DNA of 41,155 nucleotides from an uncultured bacterium (GCA_937139415.1 CAKZPS010000068.1:1-41155), one strand, 5' to 3'; numbered from the stretch's first letter, positions 1 through 9,224 are shown. Made by a program: numbers and translations. Notes: generated from the sequence alone by a model not told the origin.

Positions 1-100
1 CTTTCCTCCTCAACCCAAAACCTACCTTCCTGTTGCGCTTCATCCCCTCTACCTCTATCCCACACTTTTTATTATAGAACCTATCAGGACTTGACAGAGG
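1..100 (-). promoter_or_regulatory. promoter and ribosome site of a divergent gene beyond the left edge
   Basis: Read on the minus strand, bases 76-71 give a perfect TATAAT. Bases 11-2 give a strong Shine-Dalgarno core (GAGGAGGAAA) right at the window edge. The -35 is weak. This fits a gene transcribed leftward whose start codon lies just outside the window, divergent from the LacI-type regulator at 148. The two promoters are close enough that one repressor could control both. The gene itself is not visible. Confidence 0.5.
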
Positions 101-134
101 TTGCATCGTATGTAAGATCTTTTCAAAACGTTTC
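91..134 (+). promoter_or_regulatory. sigma-70-type promoter and LacI-type operator for regulator 1
   Basis: TTGACA at 91-96 and TAAGAT at 113-118 are separated by 16 bp. Transcription should start near 125. The palindrome AAACGTTT (126-133), with the central CG usual for LacI-family operators, lies on the predicted start point, so the regulator probably represses itself. The leader to the ATG at 148 is only about 22 nt and shows no clear Shine-Dalgarno, so translation may be leaderless-like or weak. Confidence 0.6.
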
Positions 135-147
135 AACGTAATAATTT

Positions 148-1161
148 ATGGTTACTATAAGTGATGTCGCTAAGTTAGCTGGGGTTTCTGTTGCCACGGC
201 CTCGATGGCTTTAAATAATAAGAAAAGGGTAAGCCCTAAGACTCGTCAAAAGGTTTTATCTGCTGCAAAAACCTTAGGGTATATTCCTAATAACCTTGCT
301 AAGAGCTTAACTACCAAAAGGACCGGAGTCATCGGAGTATTCATGGCAGAAATTGTCAATCCTTACCATTCAATGCTTATTCATTACATCCAAAAAGGAC
401 TTTACAGAAGGGGTTATAGGATGAATTTGGGCATTACGGGGGGAAGCACCAAGTTAGAGGAAGAGGTATTGAGGGATTTTATTGCTCAGAAAGTTGATGG
501 AGTATTAATTCATACTACCGATATCATTGATTTTAAATTTTCTACCTTTTATGAGTTGATCAGGAGGAAAATTCCAACAGTATTAGTTGGAGAGAAAATC
601 GAGGGTATTGAGTTTTCAGCGGTGGAAGTGAACCTAGAAAAAGGCAGTTATGAATTAACTCAGTATCTCATCAACCGTGGTTACAAGCGTTTTCTTTTTC
701 TCACCGGACAAAAAAGCGCTATTACTTTTAAGAGAAGAATCGAGGCTTTTTATAAAGCTATGGCGCAAAATGGTTATCCAGTTTGGGAAAGTGACATAAT
801 TGAAACTCATCCTAACATAGAAGGAGGCTATAAATTCGCTCTCGAGTGCATGACGAGAAATCGAAACCTTTATGATGTTATTATGTGTGTCAACGACTAT
901 ATGGCTTTTGGTGTATTGGAGGCACTTCAGGAACTAGGCATCAGGGTTCCAGACGAGATTGGTGTGGTGGGCTTTGATGATATACCATTTGCCTCGTTAG
1001 CTTTTATTCCTTTAACAACAGTTCGCATTCCTATCGAGGAATTAGCCCAAAAGAGTGTTGAGATGTTCTGTTCTCAACTTGACTTCGCTGGAACTGAGGT
1101 GGGAAACATTTATTATGAACTGGTCGATACAGAAATTGTGGTTCGCCAGTCCACAAGATAA
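148..1161 (+). CDS. LacI-family transcriptional regulator 1
   Basis: DNA-binding regulator of 337 residues, the normal length for the LacI/GalR family. The N-terminus (residues 3-24, ISDVAKLAGVSVATASMAL) is the helix-turn-helix, and the hinge helix region (PNNLAKSLTTKRT) follows near residue 50. The rest is a periplasmic-binding-protein-like sugar sensor with the typical late motif GVVGFDDIPFA. The start is the first Met of the helix-turn-helix, as usual for the family. The gene is intact and heads an operon of URO-D-like proteins and a sugar ABC transporter that is decaying. It probably represses that operon, and perhaps the divergent gene, through the palindrome at 126-133. The effector sugar cannot be inferred. 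Confidence 0.93.
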   Translation: MVTISDVAKLAGVSVATASMALNNKKRVSPKTRQKVLSAAKTLGYIPNNLAKSLTTKRTGVIGVFMAEIVNPYHSMLIHYIQKGLYRRGYRMNLGITGGSTKLEEEVLRDFIAQKVDGVLIHTTDIIDFKFSTFYELIRRKIPTVLVGEKIEGIEFSAVEVNLEKGSYELTQYLINRGYKRFLFLTGQKSAITFKRRIEAFYKAMAQNGYPVWESDIIETHPNIEGGYKFALECMTRNRNLYDVIMCVNDYMAFGVLEALQELGIRVPDEIGVVGFDDIPFASLAFIPLTTVRIPIEELAQKSVEMFCSQLDFAGTEVGNIYYELVDTEIVVRQSTR

Positions 1162-1164
1162 GAA

Positions 1165-1187
1165 GGCTCTTTCCCTAAGAAAGAGCC
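1165..1187 (+). terminator. hairpin after the LacI gene, possible attenuator
   Basis: A 9-bp perfect stem (GGCTCTTTC 1165-1173, GAAAGAGCC 1179-1187) with a 5-nt loop lies 3 nt after the LacI stop codon. A short T run comes only about 10 nt later, so this is not a textbook intrinsic terminator. It may limit read-through from the regulator into the operon or protect an mRNA end. Confidence 0.45.
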
Positions 1188-1216
1188 ATTGAGAGCTTTT
1201 TGGGAGGGGATGTTTC

Positions 1217-2307
1217 ATGACTCATAGGGAGAGGATGTTAGCAGCGTTGAAGCATCAGCCGGTTGACCATGTGCCTCATGGTGAGCAAATGTTACACGAC
1301 GTCCTCATCCAGAAAATCTTGGGGGTAAAAATGCCACGCGCTGAGGAAAACGCTCTCATTAGATGGATGACTGAAGCACTCACGGACTACCAGTTTGATT
1401 GCCACAAGCGGGCTCGAGAATTTTTGGGTTTTGATTTTGTGCTTGTGTTCCCGCGGGAAACTTGGATCAAGGTAGGGGAGTCTGAAGAGGGATATCCAAT
1501 TTTTCGAGACATATGGGGGATGGAAGCAATTTCTACTCCCTTTACTTATAGCGTTTTGCAAAAACCCGTTGAGAGACCAGAAGATATGAAGACCTATGAA
1601 TTCCCAAAGGCCGGTGTGTTCAAGTATGATAATCTGCATAGATGGGCTTATCATTCTGATTTTTTCGTCGTTGCTCAGGTAGAAACGGGTTTCTTTAAAA
1701 TCAGTCAACTTATGGGTTATGAAAAATACATGTTCTGGTTATACGAGTATCGAAAGGAACTTCTTGATTTTACGGCTAGATTCTTTGAACATGTTTCTGA
1801 GTTAGCAGAGCGGGTGATTAAAGAAGGTGCTGATTGTGTCTGGCTATCCAACGATTTTGCCTATAATGCTGGTCCATTCATCGCTCCTAAGGATCTTTAG
1901 GAATTCGACTTCTCCTTCATGAAACGAGTGGTACGAAAAATTCATGAGTTAGGAAAACCGGTTGTTCTGCATAGTTGTGGGAATCAGAACTATACTCTGG
2001 ACATGTTATTAGATTGCGAGCTTGATGGGCTCCATTCTTTACGGCCAACGGCTGGTAACGATATTTATTCGATGAAAGAGAAGGTTGGAAACCAGCTTTG
2101 TCTAATCGGTAACTTGGACATTAGCAGGTTACTCCCCTTCGGATCCCCATACGAAGTTGATCAGGCGGTGAAAAATTTAATAGAAAAAGTAGGTAAAAAG
2201 AGGGGTTTAGTTATTTCTACCTGCAATCTTCTTGATATGGATGTTCCAGTAGAGATGCTATTACCATGCACTTTGCAGTAGAAAAGTATAGTGCTATGTA
2301 TCTGTAG
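1217..2307 (+). pseudogene. URO-D/MtaA-type methyltransferase-like protein, disrupted (nonsense plus frameshift)
   Basis: Homologous to the uroporphyrinogen-decarboxylase-like superfamily that includes MtaA/CmuA corrinoid methyltransferases. Members occur in many sugar operons with unknown substrate. The start MTHRERMLAALKHQPVDHVP is typical and has a good ribosome site (GGAGGGG, 1203-1209). An in-frame TAG at 1898-1900 interrupts the protein after residue 227, and homology resumes immediately in the same frame. The zinc-site motif LHSCG follows the stop. Near 2255 one base appears to be lost: switching frame gives a natural C-terminus ending at the TAG at 2305-2307. The restored protein would be about 363 residues, normal for the family. 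Two independent lesions argue for a true pseudogene. The TAG could come from a TGG, CAG or AAG codon. Confidence 0.85.
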
Positions 2308-2459
2308 TGACGGAAAGCCTCTCATTGTGGGAGAAGCGAAACAGAGCCTCTAGATGGCTTGTTTAAAAGGAGGTGATGCAAAGATAGCTCATGAGTGAGG
2401 ATTGGTGGAGAGTGCTCATTGAGAATGTTTTTAGCAGCTTGTAAAAAGGGTGAATAGGT

Positions 2460-3843
2460 ATGAAGAAGGAAAAGATAGGTATTTTGATAGTTTTTTGCAT
2501 TTTATTACTTGTGGCCCCTGTTGCCTATGGGAAAACCCAGATTACTGTTTGGTGTCTTGCCTTTGATCCTCATGTAAATGGAAGTAACGCTGTGATCAAA
2601 GCATTCATGGAAAAAAATCCAGACGTTGAGGTGATCTTAGAACCACAACCCGGTCAGGCCGATTTAGTGGCAAAGATGAGGGCGGCGTTAGCTGCGGGGG
2701 AAGGTGCAGAGCTTTTCATTACTCCAGGGACAACAATTCTTGAGTGGGCGGTCCCAGGAAGCATTCAGCCATTGACCCCTGATGTTTTTCCATCGACCAA
2801 TTGGGTTAAAGAAAATGGGTTAAAGAAAATGGGTTAAAGAAAACCTTCTTCCAGAATATTATCTTCAGTGTACCTTAGACGGACAAATTTGGGCAGTTGG
2901 TATTCCAGATCCCCCCGGAGACACAGGTATTATAGTGAACGTAGATCACTTAGAAGAGGCTGGTTTATCGGTTGAAAAAGCCTTTGCCGATGTCGATCAG
3001 TTAGTGGATTACGCCAGAAAGTTATCGAAATATGATAATAGGGGTGATTTAATTCGAGCTGGTCTTAGTTTTCAGGAAAGTAATGATCCAATGTATTTTA
3101 TAAGTTATATCGCTGACCAGGGTGGAAAGTTTTGGGACAATGATAAGCAAGTCTTTACTTTTCAGACCCCCGAAGCAAAGGCAGCCCTGCAGTTTTTTTA
3201 TGACCTCTTCTTTACACATAAAGTAGACAGTACTGGCATGCCTAACAGCTTGGATGCACTGGTACAGGGTTTGGCATCGATGGCTTTTATGTGGCCAGAA
3301 TTCTTACCATTTGTGCAAATTGCCTATCCAGAAATGAACTTTCGATTCATTATGAAACCGGGATTTGTGAAAGGAAAGGAACCGCTTTTTAGCCACTCTG
3401 ATACTTGGAACTTTGTCATGCCATCCTATGTAAAGGATGAGAAGAAAACTGCTACAGTTAAGTTTTTGAGATTCTTGGCTAGCGAAGAAGGTCAATTGTT
3501 GTTCCTCGAACAAAACCCTGGTCTACCGATTCCTAGGAATCTCCTCGATCACGAATTCTTCAAAACGGGTAGGGGTGCCTATCTAGAACCGGTTATTGCT
3601 GCTATGAGAGAAGGATTTTACCGATATTGAGGTCCTTTTCCAGAGCAAGACACCTTACTTTACAACATTTGGTGGCCAAACATCGATACCATGATTCATG
3701 GACAGATGACGGTTGAAGAAACATTGAAGCGTATGGGAGAGGATTCTAACAAACAGGTTGAAACGATGAAAGCAAAGTACCCGAATGTACCTGAAGTTAT
3801 TATCTACTATGAAGGTTTACCTGAAGACCTGGCGGTCGAGTAG
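2460..3843 (+). pseudogene. extracellular sugar-binding protein 1 (family 1 ABC), disrupted
   Basis: A secreted solute-binding protein of the MalE/UgpB type with a signal peptide (MKKEKIGILIVFCILLLV) and the usual mature start ITVWCLAFDP. Two lesions are visible. At 2803-2843 a 14-bp unit occurs almost three times. Deleting two copies restores WVKENLLPEYYLQ and an uninterrupted frame into the rest of the gene. At 3628-3630 an in-frame TGA interrupts the C-terminus. Homology continues in the same frame (GPFPEQDTLLYNIWWPNI) to the TAG at 3841-3843. The restored protein would be about 450 residues, normal for the family. The gene sits between the broken URO-D gene and permease 1. Even if the repeat reverted, the TGA would still truncate the protein by about 70 residues. 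Confidence 0.88.
2803..2843 (+). repeat. 14-bp tandem repeat, nearly three copies, inside binding protein 1
   Basis: The unit gggttaaagaaaat is present at 2803-2816 and 2817-2830, followed by 13 of its 14 bases at 2831-2843. One copy gives the expected reading frame. Each extra copy adds 14 bp (+2 mod 3), so copy numbers 1 or 4 keep the frame and 2 or 3 do not. The structure is what slipped-strand mispairing produces. Confidence 0.95.
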
Positions 3844-3861
3844 GATTTTTGGTGAGTCTTG

Positions 3862-3883
3862 GGGGGAAGGTTTTCCTTCCCCC
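3862..3883 (+). promoter_or_regulatory. intercistronic hairpin between binding protein 1 and permease 1
   Basis: A perfect 9-bp GC-rich stem (GGGGGAAGG 3862-3870, CCTTCCCCC 3875-3883) with a TTTT loop lies 18 nt after the binding-protein stop and directly before the permease ribosome site (AGGAGG, 3884-3889). No T tract follows. This position is typical of stem-loops that stabilise the upstream binding-protein message or damp permease expression. The same arrangement recurs in the other two transporter operons here. Confidence 0.7.
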
Positions 3884-3897
3884 AGGAGGCGTGTAAT

Positions 3898-4803
3898 ATG
3901 AAAAGAGAGCTCGCACATCGTTATTTTCCGTGGCTTGTTCTTTTACCGGCCTTATGTTGGTTTGTGCTCTTTGTTGCTTATCCATCTTTCTATTCGTTGA
4001 CAAGTAGTTTTTTTCTATGGTTCGTTCAAAACCCGTTTGCAAGTAAGTTTGTCGGTTTTAAAAACTATGTCGAATTATTCCGTGATCCTCGGTTTATTAC
4101 TGCAGTTAGGAATACCTTTGTCTACGCAGTTCTTAAAACGGGTTTAGTAGCTCTTCTAGGAGTTATACTTGCAAAGACAGTCTTTGCTTTAAAACACGGT
4201 AGTCGGTTCTACATGTTTTCTATTTTTCTACCTTCCCTATGTTCTGCGACAGCCGTTGGTTTGTTTTTTACTTACCTTTATCAGCCTCAATTTGGACTTT
4301 TTAATTTTCTTCTTACTCGTCTTGGATTCCCACGTCAGGGTTTTCTCAATAATCCCCAGCAGGCTATTTATTGTGTGATTTTTACTGATATCTGGCAATC
4401 CCTCGGGTTTGCAACCTTAGTTTTTCTGGCTGGATTGCATAATATTCCTGATGTTTTTTACGAGGCTGCACAAATTGATGGAGCGCCAGATTTCGTCATA
4501 TTCTGGAAGGTAATATTCCCTTTAGCTCGGAGAGTATTCTTGTTCATTACGGTTGTCACTGCTGTCACGACTTTCCAAGCTTTTGACCTAGTTTTTGTTA
4601 TGACTTCATCAGGAGGTGGAACGGGAGGCGCATCTGGTGGACCTGGGTATAGCAGTTATACCTTAGCACTTCAAGTTTATAATGATGGTATGATGCGTTC
4701 TCAAATTGGAACAGCCTCAGCGGTTGCACTCGTTCTATTTTTGATTGTTGGCTTTCTCACCGTGTTGCAGTTTAAGATTCTTAAACCGGAATGGGAGTAC
4801 TGA
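3898..4803 (+). CDS. sugar ABC transporter permease 1a (MalF-type)
   Basis: Integral membrane permease of the MalF/UgpA type, 301 residues with about six membrane segments. The EAA loop that contacts the ATPase is intact (EAAQIDGAPDFVIFWKVIFP, near residue 200). The start at ATG 3898 is chosen because AGGAGG at 3884-3889 sits 8 nt upstream. An upstream in-frame extension would run through the hairpin. A glycine-rich loop (SSGGGTGGASGGPG) in the last third is longer than usual. This is the only uninterrupted transporter gene of operon 1, yet its partner permease and binding protein are both broken, so it is unlikely to form a working importer. No ATPase gene is nearby. Confidence 0.88.
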   Translation: MKRELAHRYFPWLVLLPALCWFVLFVAYPSFYSLTSSFFLWFVQNPFASKFVGFKNYVELFRDPRFITAVRNTFVYAVLKTGLVALLGVILAKTVFALKHGSRFYMFSIFLPSLCSATAVGLFFTYLYQPQFGLFNFLLTRLGFPRQGFLNNPQQAIYCVIFTDIWQSLGFATLVFLAGLHNIPDVFYEAAQIDGAPDFVIFWKVIFPLARRVFLFITVVTAVTTFQAFDLVFVMTSSGGGTGGASGGPGYSSYTLALQVYNDGMMRSQIGTASAVALVLFLIVGFLTVLQFKILKPEWEY

Positions 4804-4812
4804 GGTGATAAT

Positions 4813-5648
4813 ATGGTTCCCAAAAGTAGAGCTGAACGGAACACTCAAGTAAGATCTCACATAGTGTGTGGTATTATCGCTTTCATTATGGCGGTCCCCT
4901 TCGTATGGATGATTTTATCTTCTTTTAAGCCAAGCGCTGAGGTTGTTCGTATGCCTCCAACCTTTTTTCCCGAAAACTTTACTACAAAGACATAACTCTA
5001 TTCCAAAGGCTTCCGTTTGGTCGATATTTTGTGAATAGTGTTATTGTCTCTGGAGGAATTACTCTGATCTCGATATTTTCTAGCTCTCTTCTAGGATATG
5101 TATTTGCAAAATTTCGTTTTCCTTTGAAGGAGACCTTCTTTTTACTTTTATTGAGCGGTTTTATGATACCATTTGCAACGCTGGTCATTCCCATGTATCT
5201 CTTTATTTCGAGTATTCGCCTTGTCAACACTTATCTTGGCTTGATTCTTCCCTTTTGTGTAAACCCCTTTGGCATGTTTCTCATGAGACAATTTATCTCT
5301 GATATTCCTGATGATTACTTAGAGGCTGCACGACTTGATGGTGCGTCTGAATTTTGGATTTATAGACGAGTCGTTCTGCCCCTTACAAAAGCCGCGTTGG
5401 GAGGAGTGGCGATCTACAATTTTTTAACTACCTGGAACCAGCTTTGGTGGCCACTCATGGTAACTTCCCAACCCAACATGAGAACTCTGCCGCTGGGGGT
5501 TGCTGCACTTGCTTTCCAACACGCAAAACGGTATGACCTTTTAGTTACCGGTGCTTCGGTGTCTGTTATTCCAGTTATTGTTCTTTTCGTCGCAGCGCAG
5601 AAACAAATTGTAAAGGGGCTTTCAATATCGAGTGGTCTTAAGATGTGA
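4813..5648 (+). pseudogene. sugar ABC transporter permease 1b (MalG-type), frameshifted
   Basis: MalG/UgpE-type permease in two frames. The N-terminal part (60 residues, from ATG 4813 with GAGGTGAT upstream) covers the first membrane segment and ends at a TAA just after 4982. The remainder (about 5031-5648) carries the EAA loop (EAARLDGASEFWIYRRVVLP). Moving one base at about 4981-4983 joins them as [20 protein letters not shown], the expected sequence between the first and second membrane segments. The restored length of about 278 residues is normal. A single-base indel in this otherwise complete gene, together with lesions in two neighbours, points to decay. A sequencing error in a draft assembly is the alternative for this one lesion. 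Confidence 0.85.
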
Positions 5649-6841
5649 TACTATTCTTGGGGAGAGTGATCTCATGGGAACGGATTACGATTGGCATTGA
5701 TTATGAAGAGATAGTAAAAAGGGAAGCTCGTTGGAAAAAAGTTTTAGCGATGGAGATGCCAGATCGTGTACCAGTGTTGCATTACATTGGTGCGCGTTAT
5801 TGGTTACCTTTGATAGGTTTTGGAACGAGATTTAAGGATTATCTTTGGGATCCCGGTTTTATGTTGGAGGCGCAAATCCTTGGTACAAAATGGATATTAG
5901 AAAACGTAAAGTCAGACTTTTGTAAGATTGTTTTTTATCCTGATTTTATGTGGGCTGAGGACGTAGAGCCATTTGGCGCCGAGATCATTTATCCTGATGA
6001 TGACTCTCCTTGGGTGGCGCGACCAAATTTACTGCAAAGAAATGATGATTTAGCCCAATTGGAAGGCGTTGATTATGTTCATGGAGGACTCCATGGAAAG
6101 ACGATTACCTTCTATCGTGAGATGAAAAAAAGAGCCGAGGATTACGAAATTCAGTTTTTGGACGGCAAGGTGATCCCTGTTACGGAGTGTGTTTGTATGG
6201 GTGGTGGTGGGATTATTGGTCCAACAGTGATTGCAGGGGACTTGAGAGGAGCGGACGCCTTGGCCTTGGATTTTTACGATCGGCCAGAGTGGGTAAAAGC
6301 GCTACTCTCGATTATTACAGATAAAGCAATTGGTTGGTTAGACGCGGCTCGAGCCGTAAACGATAAGCGTGCCTTTTGTAGTTACATAATTGAGGGGGCT
6401 ACGTTCATTGGTGACGATGGTACTGCTCAGTTATCTCCAAAGCAATTTGAAGAATTTGCACTTCCTGTTCTCAAGAAACTAGCTTTACACCTCCATTCTC
6501 AAGGCCTCAAGGTTATCGCACATAATTGTGGACGGGTTGATCACCTTTTAAAATACTGGATTGAAGATATAGGTATTAATATATATTATGGTTTTAGTTA
6601 TTTGACCAATAAGAGTCTGATGAGAGAAACGATGGGTGGTAAAATTGTGCTCATAGGGGGCATTGATACTGTAAAACTTCACGCTGGTAAACCTGAGGAT
6701 GTTGAGGAGGATGTATTGCAAACCCTTCGTGTTCTGGGAGATTGTCCGGGCTATGTTGTCATGGATGGACACAACGTAGCGCCAGGAACTCCTGTAGAAA
6801 ATTTAAATGCTATGATGAATGCCGTCGAGAAATTTTGTTAA
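5645..6841 (+). CDS. URO-D/MtaA-type methyltransferase-like protein 2
   Basis: Second uroporphyrinogen-decarboxylase-like protein of operon 1, open over 398 codons. Near residue 300 the motif IAHNCG matches the H-x-C zinc site of MtaA-type proteins, and MDGHNVAPGTPVENLNAM is the conserved C-terminal end. The start is uncertain. GTG 5645 overlaps the permease stop as GTGA. ATG 5674 has a much better ribosome site (GGGGAGAG, 5660-5667) but is in another frame and reaches a stop after eight codons. One extra T at 5698 would join it to DYEEIVKREARWKKVL, the usual family beginning. So this gene may also carry a small N-terminal frameshift. Substrate unknown; the family is not expected to make haem precursors here. 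Confidence 0.8.
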   Translation: MILFLGRVISWERITIGIDYEEIVKREARWKKVLAMEMPDRVPVLHYIGARYWLPLIGFGTRFKDYLWDPGFMLEAQILGTKWILENVKSDFCKIVFYPDFMWAEDVEPFGAEIIYPDDDSPWVARPNLLQRNDDLAQLEGVDYVHGGLHGKTITFYREMKKRAEDYEIQFLDGKVIPVTECVCMGGGGIIGPTVIAGDLRGADALALDFYDRPEWVKALLSIITDKAIGWLDAARAVNDKRAFCSYIIEGATFIGDDGTAQLSPKQFEEFALPVLKKLALHLHSQGLKVIAHNCGRVDHLLKYWIEDIGINIYYGFSYLTNKSLMRETMGGKIVLIGGIDTVKLHAGKPEDVEEDVLQTLRVLGDCPGYVVMDGHNVAPGTPVENLNAMMNAVEKFC

Positions 6842-6956
6842 GTTTATCAAGTCTTTTAGTTTTTTATCCTCTCTTATTTCGGTTTTTAGTAGGAGTTCTT
6901 TGTTATGGTGTTTTCAGGTCAAGTCCAGTTTGCATGTAGCTTACAAGTTTCCTTAA

Positions 6957-6987
6957 AAAGACTAAGAAGTCTTTCTTATTCTTTTCC
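6957..6987 (+). terminator. candidate intrinsic terminator of operon 1
   Basis: A 7-bp stem (AAAGACT 6957-6963, AGTCTTT 6968-6974) with a 4-nt loop is followed by the T-rich stretch CTTATTCTTTTCC. It lies 115 nt after the last gene of operon 1. The stem is AT-rich, so efficiency is uncertain. Confidence 0.5.
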
Positions 6988-7138
6988 ATTCCTTGTGAGG
7001 AAATATCATTCCATGGTTGCCCTTCCGCTCAGGGGTCTACGCATGAGCGCATGGCTCAGGAGTCCACGCTTTTAAGGGGTTAGCGTAAACTTATCGTAGG
7101 AATTCCAAAAACAGTCTTTCAAAGTGAAAAGTCAAAAA

Positions 7139-7202
7139 GAGACCTCACCATCGAGTTTTGGTGGTATAAAATTACAAGCACCCTGTCGTGGAGTGAGGTC
7201 TC
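7139..7202. repeat. 10-bp inverted repeat pair
   Basis: GAGACCTCAC at 7139-7148 is perfectly repeated in inverse orientation (GTGAGGTCTC) at 7193-7202, with 44 nt between. It lies near the candidate left end of the IS256 relic. It may be an element end, a fold-back structure or chance. No function can be assigned. Confidence 0.4.
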
Positions 7203-7969
7203 ATGGAGATGGTGCACTGCCTCCTCAAGGTGCTCCAGGGGATTGGGGAAACAAGGAAGAATATTTTGACCCCTTGAGTCACCCAAGAACTTCCCTCTCG
7301 AATCGGTCTACCCTTGAGTATACCCATGGGGTGGATGGCTATGTCGAATACATGGAGAGGCAACGTACTGACTCCCTGCGAAAGAGGAAGCCTTGTAGAG
7401 AAATCAGGAACTCTCCTCCCGAGAGAAGGGTAATCCATCCTCCCGAAGAAGAGAGTATATGTCAAAATAGTGTTCCCAATTTACTCTCAGAAACACCGGA
7501 GACCCTCTTTGAACCAAGAGACGACCTTACTTGAGGGAAAATGACTCGATGGATTCACCTCCTCTTCTCGCAATATGGAAGATAAAAAGAGAGAGAAGAA
7601 TAGGACCTTTCTATGTGGTCAATTCTTTCCGTTATTTGAGTAAAGAGCGATTCATGAGTCGTCGGGCTTGGATCTTGGGTCAACCCGCAAGGGTTGTCCA
7701 TCTCCCCTCGCCTCTCTTTCTCCTTGTTTCCTTTTTCCTACTGAGGCTAAACGGAATAGAAGCGGTGGTAGGAAAGCTCCCTACCACTCGGGTTGGGTGA
7801 AGAATATTTCTTTGTGAACCCCCCTCGAGTGAGTTGGGGGAGGAGATCTCTCGTTAGTCAAGAGGGGGAAAGCCGGGAAGGGTAAGGAAAAAAGAGCAAT
7901 GGCCTGGAGGGAACGGTCTTGGTATTCCTGGATGATTGAAAAGAGTGTACCGTTTTGCCCACTCTCACT

Positions 7970-8715
7970 CAGGTCAATTCAAGATCGACTCCCCTTTCAC
8001 GGCAAAGGATTCTTTTTCACAATATTTCCCCTCAGGTACCCTCTCCACCACTACCAACTTGATCCTAAGAAACACCTCTGAAGGGTATTCTTTAGTCCCT
8101 CTCTGTACAAGACACACAGAGCCAGACGTTTTCCACCCTTCGTCTTTTAAGTTCTCAAAGAGATAGGTATCCATGGGTTCGGTACCAGGCTCTCCTTTCC
8201 CTCCTCAGACCCTGAAGGATAGCCTGGCTCTACTAATGAGGTATCTTTCCCGGAGAATAATCTTCTTGAGCACATCAACCCAGGTGAAAGTACTTTTCGC
8301 AAGGAGGAGGGAACCATTCGACTCGATCATGGAGGGCTTTAGTGATTGCTGAGACTTGAAGGCAGAGAGGGATTCAATTCCTAAGCTTTGAGCAAGAACA
8401 TTCATTTTCCGAGTGGAAACGTCATTGATAGGGGCTTCTTGAACCACCTCAAGGAGGGCTTGTGCAGAGCCTTCCCTTTCGGTAATCAAAAAAGGAAGGG
8501 AGCCTCTTCTAAAGAATGGTGGTTTGGGTTGGGTCATGTTCTCCCTTGTGAGCTCCAACTCTATGTTCAGCTTCCAGTTTCATGAGTTCATTGGTTAGCC
8601 ATTCGAGTATGGCATAGAGAGGATCAGGTTCATTCATTTTTGAGAAATGGTGTATGATGCTTATGAGCCATCGGATACTCCTCCTCGATGAAGTTTTTGT
8701 TTCGTGCAACCTTCA
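7970..8715 (-). pseudogene. IS256-family (mutator) transposase relic
   Basis: Minus-strand translations in shifting frames align in order with IS256-type transposases. Near 8600 the N-terminal helix LTNELMKLEAEHRVGA appears. Then RRGSLPFLITEREGSAQALL and VVQEAPINDVSTRKMNVLA match the conserved block with the family signature GVSTRKV. After a frame change come ITKALHDRVEWF and then FTWVD, which holds the first catalytic Asp. Further on, VCLVQRG and a frame-shifted FLGSSW..RGYLRGNIVKK match the conserved W-Q-R-C-x-V-H-x-x-R-N block. At least four frame changes and several stops mean no active enzyme. The last third of the protein is not recognisable. Confidence 0.7.
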
Positions 8716-9224
8716 TTTGGCGTCTCCGGTGGCTTTTTCAAGACACGAAATTGCAAACTTTAGTATGCTTTATCCTTGAGTTTACGGAGACCACAAGAAC
8801 TTCCGAGAAGACTTATTCTCTCCTCCCTCAGGAGAAGAGAAATCTTCCATGAACTCTAGAAAAGGGCAGAAAAAAAACAAGGAGGAAGACCACCGAGAGC
8901 CGAGACGAGAGACACTCCAAGACTATAGGGGAGAATTTTCTCAAAAACCCATTTCCGCCAATACCCTCGGTATTCATCCTCTCCTCAAAGAGGGCTTACT
9001 AACCGTCACGCTCTAGGTTTCTTGCTTCTCCTTTACTCAAAATTCTTTCTTCAAGTTTTCGCCAACTTGGTAAAAGGTTTTTGGGAAAGCACATCTTGAG
9101 AGAGTTCTCACCTCAAAGAGAGGAAAAAGAGTCAGAGAGGAAGATTGGTGAGAGAGGGTTCGAGAGCGTTCAAAAACTCGGTCTTAGCCTCTTTCTTCTT
9201 CTCCCGCATTGCAAACTCAAAGAG

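Larger units (their letters stand above)
7078..8792 (-). mobile_element. candidate outline of a degenerate IS256-type element
   Basis: The left end at 7078-7093 (GGTTAGCGTAAACTTA) and the reverse complement of 8777-8792 (GGTCTCCGTAAACTCA) match at 12 of 16 bases, including an unbroken CGTAAACT. They flank the transposase relic in the expected orientation. The span of 1.7 kb is somewhat long for IS256 elements, and no flanking target duplication is seen. The boundaries are therefore tentative. Confidence 0.35.

Noticed and set aside
1898-1900. In-frame TAG in the URO-D gene read as pyrrolysine.
   Set aside because: URO-D-like proteins have no pyrrolysine site, the gene has a second lesion near 2255, and no pyl genes are seen.
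3628-3630. In-frame TGA in binding protein 1 read as selenocysteine.
   Set aside because: Binding proteins of this family carry no selenocysteine; no SECIS-like structure is evident and the gene is also frameshifted.
7124-7800. Two adjoining open frames of 136 and 89 codons on the plus strand.
   Set aside because: No ribosome site, no family resemblance and overlapped by opposite-strand frames inside the degraded island; they look like chance openings.
7816-7842. CCCCC/GGGGG pairing in the degraded island as a terminator or attenuator.
   Set aside because: Loop and flanks show no T tract and there is no gene to terminate.
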